A stretch of 64,000 nt of DNA from Dipteris shenzhenensis (Eukaryota; Polypodiophyta; Polypodiopsida; Gleicheniales), in NCBI GenBank assembly GCA_047967505.1, contig CM106540.1. One strand, 5' to 3'. The translations under genes and the position numbers were made by a program. Under the pieces are notes generated by a model that saw nothing but the letters and a program-made list of their open reading frames with translations, was not told where the DNA came from and ran no database searches. Shown here one piece after another: positions 22,376 through 33,199 of this stretch. Position 1 is the stretch's first letter. Each line of letters opens with the position of its first letter.

Positions 22376-23700
22376 GTGAGTTTGATCCTCACTTCTCTGA
22401 AATATGGAAAGCAATTAGAAATAGGGATCCAACTAATTGAGAGGCTTTCACTGAGGAGTCGCATGGAAATGGCGACACACCACAGGTTGGTGATAAAGGA
22501 CTCAAGTGGAAAAAATATACTATTGAAGATGGCTACCTACTCTACAAGGGTAGAGTATGTGTCCCGAATGATAATGACATTAGGCACCAAATCCTTTTTG
22601 AATGTCATGATAGTCTGAGTGCTGGACACCCGGGAATTCAAAAGACATATGTGCTTTTGAAAAGGCAATTCTTTTGGCCTGGAATAGGTAAGGACGTCCA
22701 AGATTATGTATTGACGTGCCAAAAAGTCCAAGTCAATAAGGCTAAACACCTTAAGGTAGGAGGACTCCTACACCCATTGGAGATTCCATCTAGCAAATGG
22801 GAAAGCATGTCCATGGATTTCATTGTGGGGTTACCTAGGACACAAAGGGGGCACAACTCTATGTGGGTAATTTTGGATCGGTTGACCAAGATGGCTCATT
22901 TTATTCCTATCAGTGAAGATGTTAAAACTCTAGAATTAGCTAGGTTATTTGTGGAGCATATCTATAGACTGTATGGGCTACCAGCCGGTATTGTTAGTGA
23001 CTGAGATAGCAAATTTAAATACCATTTTTGGAGGGTTGTGTTTAAGAGGTTGGAAACTTCTTTGAATATGAGCACCGCGGATCATCCACAGAGTGATGGT
23101 CAAACTGAAAGGGTCAATCAAATCATTGAGGATATGCTTCGAGCATATGTAAGTAAACGGCAAACAAATTGGGAACAGTATCTGCCCATATTAGAATTTG
23201 CATATAAGAGTGCCAAACATTCAACTATAGGTTTTAGTCCATTCATGATGATGTATGGATTTCAACCAAGAGCCCCAATGACAGTGGGACTCGAAAAAGA
23301 GAAGGTTCAAGTGGCCAAAGACTTTCTTGAGGATATGAATCAAATGCTTAAGTTAGCTAAAGATAGCATAAGAAGAGCTCAAGATAGAGCATGAAGTTAT
23401 GCAAACCCCCACTGTAGAAAATTGGAGTTTGAAGTAAATGAGAAAGTCTACCTCAAGGTACCTGAATCTTCAGAATCTCTAAAGATAGGTAAATGTCTGA
23501 AGTTGTCTCCTAGGTATTGTGGACCGTTCACAATACTTAAGAGGATAAGAGAACTTGCTTACAAATTAGCCTTACCTGAGGGATGTAGAGTACATCCAGT
23601 TTTTCATGTTAGTAGACTAAAAAGAAAATTAGGAGATGATGATAATCTCATTGGAAATGAAGTCCTAGATTCCTTCCTCCCTCATCCTAAGGCTATGGAT
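22376..23700 (+). pseudogene. Gypsy-2 integrase
   Basis: The zinc domain (CHDSLSAGHPGIQKT, LTCQKVQVNKAKH) is followed by the core: MSMDFIVGLPRTQRGHNSMW, LYGLPAGIVSD* with a TGA after the second Asp, and HPQSDGQTERVNQIIEDMLR. Then comes LEFAYKSAKHSTIGFSPFMM. After a TGA at 23392 the C-terminus reads VYLKVPESSESLKIGKCLKL and VHPVFHVSRLK. It breaks off near 23700 before any chromodomain. Confidence 0.85.
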
Positions 23701-24370
23701 GTTCTCCTTCATCTCCTCCACTATTTTCTCACTCCATGCAATAGCTTCATCTGATTCCATCAGTAGCTCTTGAAGTTGCTTAAATTGCTCAATAGCATCA
23801 ACATGGGCCATTTCCAAGACTTCAATTCTAGTTTGGAAATCTCTCATGATGACGGACTACTTTTTAAAACTTTCAAAAGCCACTACAACCTCATGCACAA
23901 ACCTATCGTATTCTTGTTTGTAGGGTCTTGTAGCTTAATCTTTGAACTTGCAAAAGTGATTCTAGATAACAACCCCCATTGTGGTTGCTGCAACTTGCTC
24001 CACCATGTCTACTCTCTGCATCCTTCCTAGCCTAGAGACTTGTCTCATGGTCTTCTCCACTGTGTCTGCTCTCTCCCCCATCCTTCTTGGCCTTGAAGCT
24101 CTCTCACAACTCTTGCATCACTACTCTGGTTTCTGCATTCTCCCTTTTCAGCTCCTCCATCATCTAGTCTTTTTCAATGTTCAATGCATTTGCATGTTGC
24201 AAAGTTGTTTGCAAAGAGCCTCCTTTTTGGCTCTTTGATCTTCAAGATGCTTTCGCATCATTTCTAGCTCCTTCTCCATGATGTCCTCATCCATTTTGAC
24301 ATCTACAGGCCTATCTCGGAGCTCCTTGATGTGCTTCTCTGCTTCTTCTTCCCTCAAGATCAACATCATG
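23700..24370 (-). pseudogene. Decayed coiled-coil frame, unidentified
   Basis: The minus strand encodes charged, heptad-like segments in two linked frames. These are 24369-24181 (EEEAEKHIKELRDRPVDVKM, then EKELEMMRKHLEDQRAKKEA), a middle part with stops (GERADTVEKTMRQVSRLGRM) and 23847-23665 (FQTRIEVLEMAHVDAIEQFK, ...WSEKIVEEMKEN). Reading continues across at least two frameshifts for over 200 codons, so this was once one protein rich in helices. It abuts the truncated end of Gypsy-2. It could be the gag of an unplaced retroelement or a host gene fragment. Confidence 0.5.
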
Positions 24371-24439
24371 AAGTAGGCCTTCCCTCAAGATGATGATTCT
24401 AGGGAATCAAAGAAGGACTGAACATTACATTCCATCACA

Positions 24440-24565
24440 CCCCTTTAGTGGGAATGTCCTTCCTCTGAGTCAAACCAAGAGCTTGTCGGTGCTTCTCAAA
24501 AAGCTCTTTGCCAAGTGGTTTGGTAAATATGTCTCCAACATTACATTGTACATGTAGGAATATTT
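24440..24565 (-). mobile_element. C-terminal scrap of a Copia Pol
   Basis: On the minus strand HVQCNVGDIFTKPLGKELFE then KHRQALGLTQ is the terminal block of Copia RNase H (ADIFTKPL..). It ends in a TGA at about 24442. No other part of this element is recognisable nearby. Confidence 0.7.
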
Positions 24566-26267
24566 TGGGGCTAAAGTATATGTATCTATATGAATCATTG
24601 GTTGGCAATGCAATATCGCACCATGTCTTTAGTCTTTGTTCTCTTTTTTAAAAGGGGGGAGAAGAGGGGAAATCCCTGAAATATACTTCAAAAAAGTTAG
24701 AATATCCTTAATCTAACTACAAAAATGTGATGTATATTGTATATGTAGGACTTTGGGGCAATTCGAAGAATATGTAAATGTGGATATGTTATACTTTTAG
24801 GAGGTGAAATGGATGCATACATTAAAAGCAAGAAGGATGAGTCATGAGAAGTGGGATTACTCCCTTATTTAGTTGTTTCAGAACCTCAAGTCTTTATACA
24901 ATGTCAAAGAAAAGCATGTTGTGCAACTCTTGATCAATGGAAAAGCCAAACTTTAATCCTTTGATTTCAAAATATTGTTGAATATATTTGTAGATAAATT
25001 TGTATTTTTCTTATTAAGGCTATAGAGTTCTAGTTAGATTTAACAATATATACCATTTTGTTATAAATCGATTATGATACTTTGAAGTTTTTATTGTTTC
25101 ACATTGGGGTCATGCTTACATGACATGCTTTTTGTACTCTTTAGGATATGGAGAATAACACATGTAAAGCACATAAATCTCATTAGAAACCTAATTCTTT
25201 TAAAATTGTAACATAAACTTTACCATGATTGTGTTGCAACTTGCATCCAGTGATAGTGTAGCTTACCAGTTATTCTTATCAACCAGAATGTAGTTACACA
25301 ATCAATGAGACACATCTTTCTCAAAATTAATATAACCCTTCAAACCCCTTTCATTTCAAAACTCCCTGCTCTCCACACATAAGTCTTTCTTAGTTGCTCT
25401 CTCCATCATTGCCACCCCTCACAAACTTTCCTTCTCAGCTTTTATGTCTAATCAATACAACTTTCATTTCAAAACCCCCTTTCATTTTGAAGCTGCCTTT
25501 CTCAGCTGCTCTTTCCATCATTTTTGCCCATCATAGAAGTCTTTCTTAGTTGCCTCTCTTAGAAAGCCGCTTGTCATAGAAATCTTCCACATTTGCCATG
25601 CCAAAGGTATCCAAAAACAAGAAATGCCTTTATCTTCAAGATTCCTAGCCTAGATTTTAGGATAGCTTTTGTAAGATTGCAATTGAATACAATTCTATGA
25701 ATGGATTATACACAGACTATGCATGGATGGATTGGATCCTTGAAGTCTTCAAGTTGGTTCCAAAGACTTGTTTGAAGAGTGTTGGTAGCATATATGCAAC
25801 TATCCAAGACCATTGCCTTACAAGAATTTCAAAAGAGGCAACCGATGGCATGAGAGATATTGACCATGGCAAGGCAAGGATAGTAGGGTTCTAGATCTAC
25901 TCTCAGCATCATAGATAAGTGATTTCTTGTTTCAAAAGCGGTGATTCTTGTAAAATTACTGGTATCTTTTTGATTGGGTGCTTTGCCTAGTCCAAAAATG
26001 AGTAGAATCTTCATTGAACTACCATTCCCATTTTCTTTGGTGAATTGCAATGCTTGGACTTTCGGTAGTTGCGTTGCTAGGGTAGGAGAAGCCATTTCTA
26101 GTGGTTGAAAACTATGATTCAAGGAGATCACACAAATGCCAAATAGTCACCAAATGGAGGTTTCACGCTATTTAACAATGAAGTGATTCTTCAAGATCTT
26201 GGAAGAATTAGATGGTTTAAACTTATGTTGAAGAACCGGCCCCCCGTTCATGTGATCTGAAAAAATT
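24566..26267. other. AT-rich spacer, nothing recognised
   Basis: Long AT-rich stretch. There are CT-rich repeats of TTTCTTAGTTGC / CATTTCAAAACCCC type near 25330-25560. A 100-codon minus frame at 26131-25829 lacks a recognisable domain, though its position beside relic Y would suit element sequence. Confidence 0.45.
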
Positions 26268-27727
26268 CAATAGTGATGTCTTCCCCTTGAACTTTGTAGT
26301 AGAGATGATGATCTGCATTGGATTTCATGTATCCTAGATTAGCAAAATACTTGTCGATTCTACTATACCAACTTCTGGGTGCTTGCTTTAAGCTGTAGAG
26401 ACTTTTCTTGAGATGGCAAACCTGATTCTCTTTTCTTGGTTCAACATAATCTCTGCTAGTTGGACTTCCTCATCTAGGTAACCATTGAGAAAAGCATTCT
26501 TGACATCAAGTTGAGAGAATGATATAATGGATTTCCTCTTACCATCTTCTCTCATACTGTAATGGTACACATTCCATCTATTGAGTGTTGCTAGTGATAT
26601 CAAGAACCGTATGGAATCCATCTTTGCTAATGGAGCATAAGTCTCATCATTATCCTAGCCATATTGCTATGCAAATACTTTTGCAATTAGTCTGGCTTTG
26701 TATCTTTCAATGCTTCCATCTGGATTACACTTCACTATACCCATTTGTTGGCTATGGCCTTCTTTCGTAGAGGAAGGTCGCATAATTCCCAAGTATTATT
26801 CTTGGACAAAGATTCCATTTCTTCATTCATAGTAGTTTGCCATTTTGGCTTGTCAACTGCATCTTCGAAGTACACTGGCTCTTCTGTAGCCAAGATGGTA
26901 GTCATAAGGGCATAGTTGGTGGTTTCAACCTGAATTGCTTTGCCTTTCTGAGCATATGTCAATCACGTGGGTGGTATGCTTTCCTTGAAAGACCATCTAA
27001 GTTGCTGTTTCTCTTCTTGAGGTGCTTCTGGTAATTCTTGCTCCTCTTCATCAACCTGTAGATGACTGAGTAATCAGTGTGTCTATACATGTGTATTTGA
27101 GGTTTTCCATTCTGATTCCTCATCAAAGATTACATCTCTGAAGATAATGACCTTGTGGTTGATGGGATCATACAACTTGTATGCTTTTCTTTCTTCATTG
27201 TAGCCAACCATGATGCATTTACGTGAGTTCACATCCAATTTTCTGTGATGATCATCATGTATGTGGGCATATGCTATGCAGAGATGCCCAATGCATGGGT
27301 TGTGTCTAGTTAATGCTTCATAAGGAGTCATACCCTGTATATCGGTTTGGTCGAAAGCTGATTAATAGTGATTCGGAAGATGCTTCTCACTGAGCATAGC
27401 TAGCACTATCTACTAAAGTAGCATTCTTCCTTTCAGCTCTTGCATTCTGCTGAGGAGTATCTACACAATGAGTTGTTTTTGAATGCCATTACTTTTGCAA
27501 AAGTTCATGAAGCTGAAGGCATGTATTCACCTCCTCTTCTTGAGATCATGACTGTGATCTTTTTGCCTTTCTGGTTTTCTACCATGGCTTTGAATTCTTA
27601 AAATATGGAAAAGACTTCAAATTTCTCTTTCAAAATGTAGACCCAACAATATTTGTTGTAGTCGTCGATGAAAGTCAAGTAGTAAAGTGAACCATCAAAG
27701 TTGCGGGTCTGGCCATAACCCCATACA
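26268..27727 (-). mobile_element. Copia relic Y (integrase to RT only)
   Basis: A minus-strand relative of relics X and Z. Integrase core remains run from about 27727. The integrase C-terminus is 27331-27083 (HIDD-like HIHDDHHRKLDVNSRKCIMV, YKLYDPINHKVI), with the linker and RT N-terminus at 26962-26735 (EEMESLSKNNTWELCDLPL). RT follows at 26621-26388 (SQLDVKNAFLNGYLDEEV) and breaks off near 26268. A 51-bp in-frame insertion lies at 26514-26564 inside the conserved WNVYQLDVKN block. Its upstream edge joins relic X's RNase H at about 27727, so the domains are out of order across that junction. Confidence 0.85.
26514..26564 (-). repeat. 51-bp insertion in relic Y RT
   Basis: Relic X has WNVYQLDVKN uninterrupted. 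Relic Y adds 17 codons (HYSMREDGKRKSIISFS). Thirty-one consecutive bases of the insert (26525-26555) are the exact reverse complement of 47108-47138. Confidence 0.8.
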
Positions 27728-27949
27728 ACTGTAACTAATCTATTTCTGATAATAGTCTTCTGAGCCATATAGCCTCACATGCACCTATAGTGAGTGCCCT
27801 ATTTTTTTCTTTAGTCGAAGACAAAGAAACATTTGGCTGTTTGTTTGAGTGACCATGATATAGCACCTTGACCAAGGAAAAATGCATATCCTTGTGTCGA
27901 TCTCCTGGTCTCATGATCTCCGGCAGAGTCACTGTCACAGTATACATGC
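27728..27949 (-). mobile_element. Copia relic X, RNase H piece
   Basis: Minus strand reads [20 protein letters not shown] and then a degenerate ISWS...LSSTKEK block and ACEAIWLRRLLSEI, the Copia RNase H domain. It is the downstream end of relic X, cut from its RT (33205 onward) by the insertion of Copia-2. It ends near 27728. Confidence 0.8.
27945..27949 (+). repeat. Copia-2 target-site duplication, left
   Basis: CATGC next to the 5' LTR; matched by CATGC at 33200-33204. Confidence 0.9.
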
Positions 27950-28663
27950 TGTTAGATATCAATGCTCCACTCTCATGTAACTATGCAGGAACCAGCTAAC
28001 TCTACTTGTGAGCCCCCCATATGAGGAGAAGGCATTTGAGTAGCTCAGTTATCAGTAGGTCTTGGTTTGGACACCAGATGGGGGCCATGTGTGGCCTGAT
28101 GGCTGGACGAAGTTGGCACACTGCCAACTAGGCTACATGCAACTGCGGGAAGGCATCCCATGACTGATCGCATTGAGGGTAGATGGAGCATTTCCTGGGG
28201 CAACCCACTCTCGGGTTGTGGGGCCCATTTGGAGCCTCAAATGATCCCGGATGGGTCTGGGCCGAATGGAGACCATAGGCAAGTTGCTCTATTTTGCGCA
28301 CCGGTTCTATCGTTTGGTCAATGGCCTATTTTGGGACAGTCGACCATTTTGGGCAGACTAGGTCGGTCACCCAACTGGGTCTAACTGACTACTAGTGGTG
28401 GCTTTATAAGAGCAAGCCCGTGAAGCACATTTCATCACTAACTACAGCAACCCTGATTCCCTAGCATCCAGCCTCCGTCCTCTAATGTTTTCAACACGCC
28501 ATCGAAGCTTCTCTCACAGGAGCGCACGGCTAGGAGGCAGCACCATCTATTGTATCAATTCTATAGTAATCAAATTTTTAATTATCCATACTATCTGCTT
28601 TTCTCTCTTGCGTGCGAGATCCTATTATCTGTTTGAGCACAGACGTTGTACTGTTTTCTTACA
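27950..28663 (+). repeat. Copia-2 5' LTR
   Basis: 714 bp, begins TGTTAGATATCAATG and ends GTTTTCTTACA. Differs from the 3' LTR by scattered substitutions and an extra segment near 28255-28290. Confidence 0.95.
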
Positions 28664-28676
28664 TGGTATCAGAGCC
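28664..28676 (+). promoter_or_regulatory. Copia-2 primer-binding site
   Basis: TGGTATCAGAGCC abuts the LTR and exactly matches the plant initiator-Met tRNA site. Confidence 0.95.
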
Positions 28677-28733
28677 TGGACTCTAGCAAGAAGATTTGGT
28701 AGTGTGTTTTTGTTTGCGAGCAGATTGTGAGAG

Positions 28734-29402
28734 ATGGCCCAGCCCGCAAGACTGCAAATCCCACCGTTCAACAAAAGCAAAAAGTTGGACGGCACTAACT
28801 ATCCACTCTAGAAGTTCAAGATGAAGACCATCCTAAGTGCATATGAGCTTTGGGACACTGCTACTGGGGTGGACGTGAGGCCGGTTGCGAGACCGGATCT
28901 AGCCAATGTAGGACAACAGATAGTACCAACTGCGGATGAGATTCTCGCGTGGACAAGAAGAAATGCAGATGCACGGTGCTCTATTGTCTGCAATGTAAGT
29001 GATTTTGTCATGGTGTTAATTCAACATGTCACCACAGCAGAGGAGGCATGGATGGTCTTGAAAAATTAGTACGAGACCACAAATCAGACACGGATTCAGA
29101 ATCTAGAGGCTCAACTCGCAAACAAGAAATTGTCTAAGTATGAAGCGCTAGAGAAGTTCATCACCAGGGTGAAGAATCTACACGATCAAATGACTGCGAT
29201 TGGCATCACCATCACCAACAAGAATCTAGCACAAAGGTGCATACAGATTCTCCCACCAAAATACGACGGCCTTGTTACGGCACTGAATATGCAGAACAGA
29301 AATCCACCCCTCAACTTTGAGGATTTTAGTGCAATGCTTCTGGAGGAGGAGATGCGTCAAAAGACGAAGATTGGAGAAGATTCGGCTTTCTATGCTAGAT
29401 AA
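28734..29402 (+). pseudogene. Copia-2 Gag
   Basis: From ATG 28734 (MAQPARLQIPPFNKSKKLDG) the frame carries LDGTNYPL*KFKMKTIL, where a TAG replaces the highly conserved Trp. It continues with AEEAWMVLKN* and FITRVKNLHDQMTAIGITI, then ILPPKYDGLVTALN and MLLEEEMRQKTKIGED, and stops at 29400. These are UBN2-type Copia Gag blocks. Two stops at Trp/Gln-type codons make it a pseudogene. Confidence 0.85.
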
Positions 29403-29969
29403 AAGAAAGGTAAGGGTAAGGACTCTGGTAACCCATCTTCTTCTGATGATAAAAAGAGAAAGAAGAAGATCAAGTGCTTCTATTGCAACAAGGCAGGGCA
29501 CAAGCAAAATGAGTGCCGAAAGAAGATTGCAGATGAGAAGAACGGAGTAAAGAAAGAGTCCAGCAACAGCGTGCAGGTAGTACCAATTGAGCTGTTCGTA
29601 GCAATTGAGGAGATTTGCACGGAGGCAGTTCATGTACCTGCGGATGAACCTTGGATCATTGACAGTGGTGCATCACACCACATGACTAGTCAAAAGGATT
29701 GGTATACCTCTCTACAGCCAGTAGGGAATGACATCCTGGTAGCAGTCAGCAATGATGCAAAATGTCCAGCAAAAGGAAAAGGTACGATTGCTCTCAAGTC
29801 AAATGGAGTTGTAAAACAATTATCCAATGTTCTTTATGTGCCAGATATCAAGAGGAACTTCTTATCCGTTTTTGTGATCACGGATTGGGACCTCAAAGTT
29901 CAATTCGATAAGAATGGTGCACAGATTCTAGATCTTGAAGGGAAGGTCATTTGCTTCCTTCCCAGATAA
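29403..29969 (+). pseudogene. Copia-2 zinc knuckle and protease
   Basis: CFYCNKAGHKQNEC at 29475-29516 is a perfect CX2CX4HX4C knuckle. The frame from 29571 contains WIIDSGASHHMTSQKDWY, an intact Copia protease active site, and LSNVLYVPDIKRNFLS. It ends at 29969 soon after LDLEGKVICF, which is the point where the integrase region has been deleted. Confidence 0.85.
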
Positions 29970-30084
29970 CCAGGACCAGGATATCCATCCAATACAACCA
30001 CCAATAGCAGACCAAACTCCCCCAATGGTGCTTGGGAGGATTTAAGATAAAGAAGATGAATAAGAGCCTATAGAACCACAACGG

Positions 30085-31020
30085 CAACGGCCATTCCTGA
30101 AGTGGGTAAAGTAGCTTTGGATGGCAGAGAACCTCTAGCCATTGAGGAGGAACCATCCGAACACCGCCGGTCCAAGAGATTAGAGGAGCAAAGAAGAGCA
30201 CAAGAACACTTGGTCAACTACGCTTTGATGACAGAGGTGATCCGTGCTGATGAACCCAAGTGTCTTGAAGAGGCATAGGGTGATGATAGGTGGATGGGGG
30301 CTATGCAGTCGGGGTATGGCTCCATAATGAAGAACAACACTTGGGACCTTGTGGATCGACCACCAAAACATAAGGTAATCGGAACCAAGTGGGTGTACAA
30401 GAGCAAGTACAAGTTCGACGGCACGTTGGATAAGTACAAGGCTCGGCTCATGGCAAAAGGATTTGCACAGGTACATGGTTTTGATTATAAGGATACTTTT
30501 GCTCCCATAGCTTGACTAACCATAATTCGCAATGTTTTGCCTTTAGCTACATAGGGAAGTTGGCCCGTGTTTTAGATGGATGTAAAATCCACCTTTTTGA
30601 ATGGAGATCTCAAGGATGAGGTATACGTGGAACAACCACCAGGTTTTGTGATCCCCAGTTCAGAAGGTAAAGTCTGTAAACTGAAGAAGGCACTTTATGG
30701 GCTGAAACAGGCCCACGAGCGTGGTACCAGTAGATTGATGCCTACTTTCTGCAAAACGGGTTTAGGAGGAGACCATCTGATGCAAATTTGTATATCTTCA
30801 GAGAAGGAGGTAGGTGTATGATCATGGTCCTTTATGTGGATGACCTTGTCATAACAGGGAACCATGAAGAGAAGATCTCGCAGACAAAGCATTTGCTAGG
30901 AAGAGAGTTTAAAATGACAGACCTCGGACTGATGCATTTCTGTTTGGGGATTGAAGTTTGGCAAGAGCCAAAACAGATCATCTCACAGCTGAAGTATGCT
31001 GGAGAGATACTGAAGGCATT
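30085..31020 (+). pseudogene. Copia-2 Pol linker and RT, first copy
   Basis: The linker (RRSKRLEEQRRAQEHLVNYA) leads into NNTWDLVDRPPKHKVIGTKW and YKARLMAKGFAQVHGFDY. After a TGA (CGA in relatives) and a TAG (CAG in relatives, VFQMDV) come [19 protein letters not shown] and [11 protein letters not shown], with a 1-bp deletion in the PRAWYQ block. YVDDLVITGN follows near 30834. The copy ends inside RT at 31020, where the duplicated unit restarts. Confidence 0.85.
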
Positions 31021-31725
31021 ATGGCTCCATAATGAAGAACAACACTTGGGACCTTGTGGATCGACCACCAAAACATAAGGTAATCGGAACCAAGTGGGTG
31101 TACAAGAGCAAGTACAAGTTCGACGGCACGTTGGATAAGTACAAGGCTCGGCTCATGGCAAAAGGATTTGCACAGGTACATGGTTTTGATTATAAGGATA
31201 CTTTTGCTCCCATAGCTTGACTAACCATAATTCGCAGTGTTTTGCCTTTAGCTACCTAGGGAAGTTGGCCCGTGTTTTAGATGGATGTAAAATCCACCTT
31301 TTTGAATGGAGATCTCAAGGATGAGGTATACGTGGAACAACCACCAGGTTTTGTGATCCCCAGTTCAGAAGGTAAAGTCTGTAAACTGAAGAAGGCACTT
31401 TATGGGCTGAAACAGGCCCCACGAGCGTGGTACCAGTAGATTGATGCCTACTTTCTGCAAAACGGGTTTAGGAGGAGACCATCTGATGCAAATTTGTATA
31501 TCTTCAGAGAAGGAGGTAGGTGTATGATCATGGTCCTTTATGTGGATGACCTTGTCATAACAGGGAACCATGAAGAGAAGATCTCGCAGACAAAGCATTT
31601 GCTAGGAAGAGAGTTTAAAATGACAGACCTCGGACTGATGCATTTCTGTTTGGGGATTGAAGTTTGGCAAGAGCCAAAACAGATCATCTCACAGCTGAAG
31701 TATGCTGGAGAGATACTGAAGGCAT
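30316..31725 (+). repeat. 705-bp tandem duplication within RT
   Basis: 30316-31020 is repeated at 31021-31725. I count about three differences, including one base deleted in the CAGGCCC(C)ACGAGC run of copy 1. This is far less than the divergence between the LTRs, so the duplication is recent or an assembly error. Confidence 0.95.
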
Positions 31726-32480
31726 TTGGCATGGCTGAGTGCAAGATAGTTGGCACCCCTATGGAGGTTGACATGAAGCTCTCAAATGAGGATTCATCAC
31801 CACTGGTGGATGAAGCGAAGTACAGAAGGCTTGTGGGCAGTTTGATTTACTTGTGCAACACATGGCCGAACATCAGCTTTGCGACTGGTGTACTAAGCAG
31901 GTTTTCCAATAATCCTCGGGAGAACCATTGGAGGGCAAGGATGTGGGTGCTGAAATACATCAAAGGCACACTTGATTATGGCATCACCTATACCAAGGGC
32001 AACATCTTGACCAGATTCTGTGACTCGGATTGGTGGGCAGGAGATGTGGACAGCAGGAGATCAGTGACAGGTTACTCTTTCTCACTTGGATCGGGAGCTA
32101 TGTCATGGGTCAGCAAGAAGCAACCTATAGTTACTCTTTCTTCTACCGAGGCTAAGTACAAATCAGCATGCTTTGCTTCTTGTGAGGCAGTGTGGTTGAG
32201 GAGGATTTTAGGGGACATGGGTGTAGTGCAGAATAAGCCTACACAGTTATCATGTGATAATCAGAGTTGCATGGCAATTGCAAAGAACCCTGTGTTCCAT
32301 GCTCGCACAAAACACAGTGAGATTCAATATCACTTTGTACGCGAGCTCATCATGGATGGAAAGGTTGACTTGGTGTATTTTCTGACTACAGAGAATGCTA
32401 CGGACATCTTCACGAAGGCTCTTGGAAGAAGCTTGCTAGAGAGGCATCTTCATCGACTTAGCATTAGGCCAAAAAAGTAA
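31494..32480 (+). CDS. Copia-2 RT palm and RNase H, open 328-codon frame
   Basis: An uninterrupted reading frame covers the second half of RT and RNase H. It has VLYVDDLVITGN (catalytic YVDD), MTDLGLMHFCLGIEVWQEPK, SLIYLCNTWPNISFATG, FCDSDWWAGDVDSRRSVTGY, SWVSKKQPIVTLSSTEAKY and HARTKHSEIQYHFVREL. It ends with [20 protein letters not shown]. The start codon is simply the first ATG after the stop upstream; the natural protein was a longer polyprotein. Minor oddities are SDWWAGD for SDWAGD and LSSTEAKY for LSSTEAEY. Confidence 0.85.
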   Translation: MYIFREGGRCMIMVLYVDDLVITGNHEEKISQTKHLLGREFKMTDLGLMHFCLGIEVWQEPKQIISQLKYAGEILKAFGMAECKIVGTPMEVDMKLSNEDSSPLVDEAKYRRLVGSLIYLCNTWPNISFATGVLSRFSNNPRENHWRARMWVLKYIKGTLDYGITYTKGNILTRFCDSDWWAGDVDSRRSVTGYSFSLGSGAMSWVSKKQPIVTLSSTEAKYKSACFASCEAVWLRRILGDMGVVQNKPTQLSCDNQSCMAIAKNPVFHARTKHSEIQYHFVRELIMDGKVDLVYFLTTENATDIFTKALGRSLLERHLHRLSIRPKK

Positions 32481-32499
32481 GTTCACTTGCGGGTGGACA

Positions 32500-32510
32500 T
32501 TGAGGGGGGG
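32500..32510 (+). other. Copia-2 polypurine tract
   Basis: TTGAGGGGGGG immediately before the 3' LTR. Confidence 0.9.
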
Positions 32511-33199
32511 TGTTAGATATCAATGCTCCACTCTCGTGTAACTATGCGGGAACTAGCTAACTCTACTTGTGAGCCCCCCATATGGGAGAAGGAATTTGAG
32601 TAGCTCAGTTATCAGTAGGTCCTGGTTTGGACACCAGATGGGGGCCATGTGTGGCGTGATGGCTGGACGGAGTTGGCACACTGCCAACTAGGCTACATGT
32701 AAGTGCGGGAAGGCATCCCATGACTGACTGCATTGAGGGTAGATGGAACATTTCTCGAGGCAGCCCACTCTCGGGTTGTGGGGCCCGTTTGGAGCCTCAG
32801 ATGATCCCGAATGGCTCTATTTTGTGCATCGGTTCTATCGTGTGGTCGGTAACCTATTTCGGGACCGACCCCCAGTTGACCGTTTTGGGCGGACTGGATT
32901 GGTCACCCAATTGGGTCTAACCAACTACTAGTGGTGGCTATATAAGAGCAAGCCCGTGAAGCCCATTTCATCACTAGCTATAGCAACCCTGATTCCTTAG
33001 CATCCAGCCTCTGTCCTCTACTGTTTCTAGCATGCCATCGAAGCTTCTCTCACAGGAGCGCACGGCTGGGAGGTAGCGTCATCTATTGTATTAGTTCTAC
33101 AGTAATCAAATTTTTTATTCTCCATACTATCTACTTTTCTCTCTTGCATACGAGATCCTGCTATCTGTTTGAGCACAGACGTTGTATTGTTTTCTTACA
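32511..33199 (+). repeat. Copia-2 3' LTR
   Basis: 689 bp, TGTTAGATATCAATG to TTTTCTTACA, paired with the 5' LTR. Confidence 0.95.

Larger units (their letters stand above)
19134..23700 (+). mobile_element. Gypsy-2: Ty3/Gypsy element, 3' truncated
   Basis: It starts with a probable 5' LTR (19134-19493) and primer site inside Copia-1. A leader follows, then late gag with a zinc knuckle (20241), protease, RT with FLDD (20975-21604), RNase H, integrase (22376-23394) and the integrase C-terminus to about 23700. Most of gag is missing between 19700 and 20075. The 3' end (chromodomain, polypurine tract and LTR) is absent; the sequence changes abruptly to a minus-strand coiled-coil frame. Confidence 0.85.
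27950..33199 (+). mobile_element. Copia-2: full-length but integrase-less Copia
   Basis: Complete ends: LTRs 27950-28663 and 32511-33199, perfect 5-bp TSD CATGC, primer site 28664 and polypurine tract before 32511. The internal region has gag (28734), zinc knuckle, protease, then RT and RNase H. GAG-pre-integrase and integrase are missing; protease at about 29965 runs straight into the Pol linker. A 705-bp tandem duplication repeats part of RT. The last 328 codons (31494-32480) are open. It inserted into the RNase H domain of relic X and is a non-autonomous deletion derivative. Confidence 0.95.

Noticed and set aside
27728-27734. Relics X and Y as one rearranged element
   Set aside because: RNase H of X joins integrase of Y out of order, and both contain the same RT region, so two separate copies are required.
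28664-28676. TGGTATCAGAGC motifs as tRNA genes
   Set aside because: Only 12-13 bases complementary to a tRNA 3' end are present, always beside an LTR; they are primer sites.
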